Source of the DNA: an uncultured Eubacteriales bacterium
GTDB taxonomy: Bacteria; Bacillota; Clostridia; Oscillospirales; Oscillospiraceae
Length of the DNA: 7,429 nt
Direction: 5' to 3'
NCBI GenBank assembly: GCA_900552015.1
Contig: URXY01000074.1
Location: 1 to 7,429, forward strand
Part shown: positions 5,350 to 7,429 of the stretch, piece after piece
Numbering within the stretch: position 1 is the first letter of the stretch
Layout of the letters: each line of letters begins with the position of its first letter
The notes under the pieces: model-generated
Told to the model about the DNA's origin: nothing
Database searches by the model: none
What the model saw: the letters and a program-made list of their open reading frames with translations, nothing else
Made by a program: the position numbers and the translations under genes

Positions 5350-5421
5350 GCAACCATTCCGCGGTCTTTGCGGAAAATCGGAAAAAGGGGCTCCGCCCCG
5401 AAACAAAAAAGGAGATCTGCA

Positions 5422-6239
5422 ATGAAAAAAACTGTCACTCTGGCGCTCACCCTCGCGCTCGTGCTGGGCCTTCTGTCCGGCTGCGCCAACAATGACACAC
5501 CGGCTGATAACGCCGAGAACGACGCGGCAGCGGGAACTGCCGAAAACTTTACCGACGAAATGAAGATCCCCTACGCTGTCGACCTGTCCCCTGAGGACGG
5601 CGCGGACTCCGTGGAACGCAGCGGCGACCATGAAAACTCGCCCTACTTCGCCCACCCTGACGTCTATAACATGGAGTCCACGGACACGCTGACCGTGCTG
5701 CACAACTTTAAGACCATGCAGCAAGCGAATGGTCCTGCGGCGTGACGGCGGCACTGATGGTGCTCGACTGGTACGGCGAGCTCGGCGACTGGAACGAAGA
5801 GTCCCTCGCGGCGCTGCGCCACTCGCTCGACGGCACGGAGCTTGAGGGCTATCCCGGCACCACGCTCGATCAGGCCATTGACATTTTCAACGGCGTAGGC
5901 GGTTTTGATATTGTATCCACCAAGGACTATCCCGACGGCATCTGGCTCGATGACATCCAGGGCTGGCTGAGCGAAGGCAAGCCCGTCATGATCTGCTGGA
6001 ATGACTGGGGCGGCCACTGGCAGACCATCATCGGCTACGATACGATGGGCACGGAAAATGAGAACGACGACGTCTTCCTCGTCGCCGACTCCTACGACAC
6101 CACCGACCACAATCAGGACGGCTACGGCATCTATCCCGCCGAGCGCCTGATGTACAACTTCACGATGTACGGCGCGTTCCCTGAAAGCGAGGGTGGCAGC
6201 GACATGCTGTTCCTCGTCGCTTCCCCCAGCGCGAAATAA
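5422..6239 (+). pseudogene. C39-like (Peptidase_C39_2) papain-fold lipoprotein, frameshifted
   Basis: Surface lipoprotein with a papain-like domain; about 272 residues if one missing base is restored. The ATG at 5422 has AAGGAG at 5409-5414. Residues 1-21 are a lipoprotein signal, ending LLSGC (Cys21), followed by an acidic, Ala/Asn/Asp-rich linker. A short conserved stretch (LHNFKTMQQ) leads to the catalytic domain, where the first frame dies at TGA 5743-5745. The other frame, from about 5721, reads ASEWSCGVTAALMVLDWYG, with the catalytic Cys (codon 5736-5738). CWNDWGGHWQTIIGYD then supplies the catalytic His (codon about 199), and FLVADSYDTTDHNQDGYG the Asp. The lesion is a single-base loss (or +2) around 5719-5726, four codons before the Cys. 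The total of 818 coding bases is one short of a multiple of three. The downstream frame is fully preserved, so decay is recent or this is a sequencing/assembly error. The substrate is unknown; family members include cysteine peptidases and uncharacterised surface proteins. Confidence 0.85.
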
Positions 6240-6249
6240 CTGTGATCGC

Positions 6250-6283
6250 AAAAGCAGCAGACCGACATGGCCTGCTGCTTTTT
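6250..6283 (+). terminator. Terminator after the C39-like gene
   Basis: AAAAGCAGCAG (6250-6260) pairs perfectly with CTGCTGCTTTT (6272-6282) around an 11-base loop and ends in a T tract (6279-6283), 11 bases after the stop. On the minus strand it also ends in TTTT, so it could also stop the HNH-gene transcript arriving from the right. Confidence 0.88.
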
Positions 6284-6308
6284 ACTATGTCAGGAAGATC
6301 GCGGCGTC

Positions 6309-6929
6309 TCATTCGCCTGCTGGCTCTTTCGCGATGCTCTTCATCATCCACCACGGGGAACGTGGCTTTTTCAGCTTGTCGATCTCTGCGATATCAATAC
6401 CAAGTTCCTCCGCCAGCTTTTTCAGCATTATCCGGTAACGTCCGGCCACCGTTGCCGTAATAAGGCTGTCCGAAATGGTTGCTCGCTTCTTCGTTCGTTT
6501 CTTTCAATTTTTCCTGAATGAGGCACCCGACCTCTTCCGACGATTTCCGAGAAAGCTTCATCAACTGCATCAGGCTTGCCCCAAGCGGATAGCCGTACAC
6601 GAATTCAAATTCCTGCATTCCCCGGCTCATCCAAAACGTATCATAAATGGGACTGCATAAGCCTTGAGCCAGTCCCACATGATCTCGGGGTCCTTGACGT
6701 TCGGCCCTTCTGCATGGCAGCGTTTGCATAGAAGAACGATATTCTCCGGTGCGTCCGGCCCGCCGAGGGCATCCGGCACGATGTGACAGCGCTCAATATC
6801 CCGCTCTCAGCCGCAGCGCCAGCAGCGTTCGTGTGCCTCTGCCCAGTCGACGCTCAAACCGCATTCGGACTGGTGCCGGCTCCAGTAATCGACCGCTTCT
6901 GCTATCGTTGTTTTGATCGTTCTTCCCAT
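6309..6929 (-). pseudogene. Decayed HNH endonuclease-like gene next to a serine recombinase
   Basis: The ATG at 6929 has AGGAG (6940-6936) six bases upstream. The reading begins MGRTIKTTIAEAVDYW and reaches ERCWRCG, where an in-frame TGA (6809-6807) falls in the zinc-ribbon. It continues ERDIERCHIVPDALGG, PENIVLLCKRCHAEGPNV and PEIMWDWLKAYAVPF, an HNH arrangement with CxxC/CxxC zinc ligands and CHI histidine. At the T tract (minus strand of 6645-6647) one base is missing and the protein continues in another frame as YDTFWMSRGMQEFEFVYGYPLG to HFGQPYYGN. A compensating shift near 6451-6458 restores the first frame for TVAGRYRIMLKKLAEELGID, and it ends KEPAGE with a TGA at 6311-6309. The nominal length is 207 codons. 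At least three lesions make a functional product unlikely. Short HNH proteins of this type occur as accessory genes in Firmicutes mobile elements; the role is unknown. Confidence 0.7.
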
Positions 6930-6950
6930 CGTACGCTCCTCTCTTATTTA

Positions 6951-7429
6951 TCACACTGTATCGATGCTTTCCGTCGTCTCCTTGGTAAGCAGGCAGACGG
7001 CCTCGACAGTTGTTTCAGTTTCCAAGGGAAGTTCTTTCACTTCCTCACCATCAACAGGCACAGGAAAATTGAATACGATCTTCTTTATCCAGCTTCCGTC
7101 TTTCCTTTTCTCCGGGAACATCTCAATTCGCTCGATAAAGGCCTTCATAAACTCCTTCTGCTCCGCTTCCGTTGCGGAATGGTAGACTTCATCAAATGCC
7201 AGCAACAAGCGATAGATATTGTCTCCGGAAATCTTCTCCTGCTGGATGCTGCGGATCTGACTTTGCAATTCGCCAATCTGAACTTCGATTTCCTCTATCG
7301 TATCATACTGTTCATCATAGCGGCGCTGCAAGTCCAAAATCTTTCTGTCATAGTGGGCATCATCGATGTCCAAGGTATCCATCTGACGCTCCAAGCGGCT
7401 TTTCGTTCCAAAGGCTTGCTTTAGCTGTC
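6951..7429 (-). CDS. Large serine recombinase, C-terminal fragment (5' end beyond window)
   Basis: Open on the minus strand from the right edge to the TGA at 6953-6951; 158 complete codons are visible. The segment starts QLKQAFGTKSRLERQMDTLD, then has the family-typical DDAHYDRKILDL and a coiled-coil (about 40 residues, from YDEQYDTIEEIEVQ to SIQQEK). SGDNIYRLLLAFDEVYHSATEAEQ and FMKAFIERIEMFPE follow, and a beta-rich tail ends EAVCLLTKE. This matches the C-terminal portion of clostridial/TnpX-like large serine recombinases, which integrate and excise mobile elements. The catalytic resolvase domain and zinc-ribbon lie outside the window, so activity cannot be judged. The HNH-like gene starts 21 bp after its stop, suggesting co-transcription. 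Confidence 0.85.
   Translation of the reverse strand, partial: QLKQAFGTKSRLERQMDTLDIDDAHYDRKILDLQRRYDEQYDTIEEIEVQIGELQSQIRSIQQEKISGDNIYRLLLAFDEVYHSATEAEQKEFMKAFIERIEMFPEKRKDGSWIKKIVFNFPVPVDGEEVKELPLETETTVEAVCLLTKETTESIDTV
6951..7429 (-). mobile_element. Edge of an integrative mobile element (extent unknown)
   Basis: A large serine recombinase plus a decayed HNH gene mark an integrated element extending to the right of the window. Such recombinases usually lie near one end of the element, so the left boundary may fall between the terminator at 6283 and the recombinase. I could not recognise an attachment-site duplication, since the other end is not in view. Confidence 0.4.

Noticed and set aside
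5085..5498. Upstream extension of the diguanylate cyclase frame
   Set aside because: It would cross the cyclase promoter, the divergent lipoprotein promoter and part of the lipoprotein gene. Its composition is not protein-like and no RBS fits.
6807..6809. In-frame TGA following CWRCG as possible selenocysteine
   Set aside because: The same gene has two further frameshifts, no SECIS-like hairpin was evident just downstream, and Sec at this zinc-ribbon position is not known for HNH proteins. A nonsense mutation is simpler.
1..7429. CRISPR array, rRNA, tRNA, retron or toxin-antitoxin module
   Set aside because: No regularly spaced repeats, rRNA/tRNA signatures, reverse transcriptase motif or paired small toxin-antitoxin frames were found on either strand.

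Overview
The window looks like chromosomal DNA of a GC-rich anaerobic Clostridia-type Firmicute, perhaps of the Oscillospiraceae kind. This is inferred from strong AGGAGG-type ribosome binding sites, sigma-A-like promoters, a Mn2+ riboswitch ahead of mntP, a biotin-less carboxyltransferase subunit, a GGDEF membrane protein and a clostridial-type large serine recombinase. No database search was possible, so the taxonomy is tentative.

Layout. 1-246 (+): a densely self-complementary stretch ending in one or two terminator hairpins. It reads as the 3' part of a structured non-coding RNA that I cannot assign to a family. 287-1079 (-): mntP with promoter, yybP-ykoY manganese riboswitch aptamer and a terminator/antiterminator expression platform, all readable base by base. 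1174-2719 (+): a promoter, an oadA/pycB-like carboxyltransferase gene without a biotinyl domain, and a bidirectional terminator shared with the opposing operon. 2731-5178 (-): a probable three-gene transcript whose order of transcription is membrane diguanylate cyclase, HExxH protein, CX2CX2CX5C flavoprotein. It starts from a good promoter and has an unusual leader: an RBS-masking hairpin, a 22-codon ORF containing a terminator-like hairpin, and an ATGA overlap with the cyclase start. 5179-5343: a divergent control region rich in repeats. 5344-6283 (+): promoter, a C39-like papain-fold lipoprotein gene broken by one missing base just before its catalytic Cys, and a terminator. 6309-7429 (-): the edge of a mobile element, with the C-terminal part of a large serine recombinase followed by a decayed HNH-endonuclease-like gene.

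How the parts relate. mntP exports Mn2+ when its riboswitch senses excess. The carboxyltransferase belongs to oxaloacetate/pyruvate biotin-dependent metabolism and must work with biotin-carrier and partner subunits encoded elsewhere. The cyclase would make c-di-GMP, while its two downstream neighbours have no obvious shared pathway. The most notable signals are the unassigned pseudoknot-capable RNA at the left edge and the leader-peptide/attenuator arrangement ahead of the cyclase. I do not see a complete novel defence or biosynthetic system.
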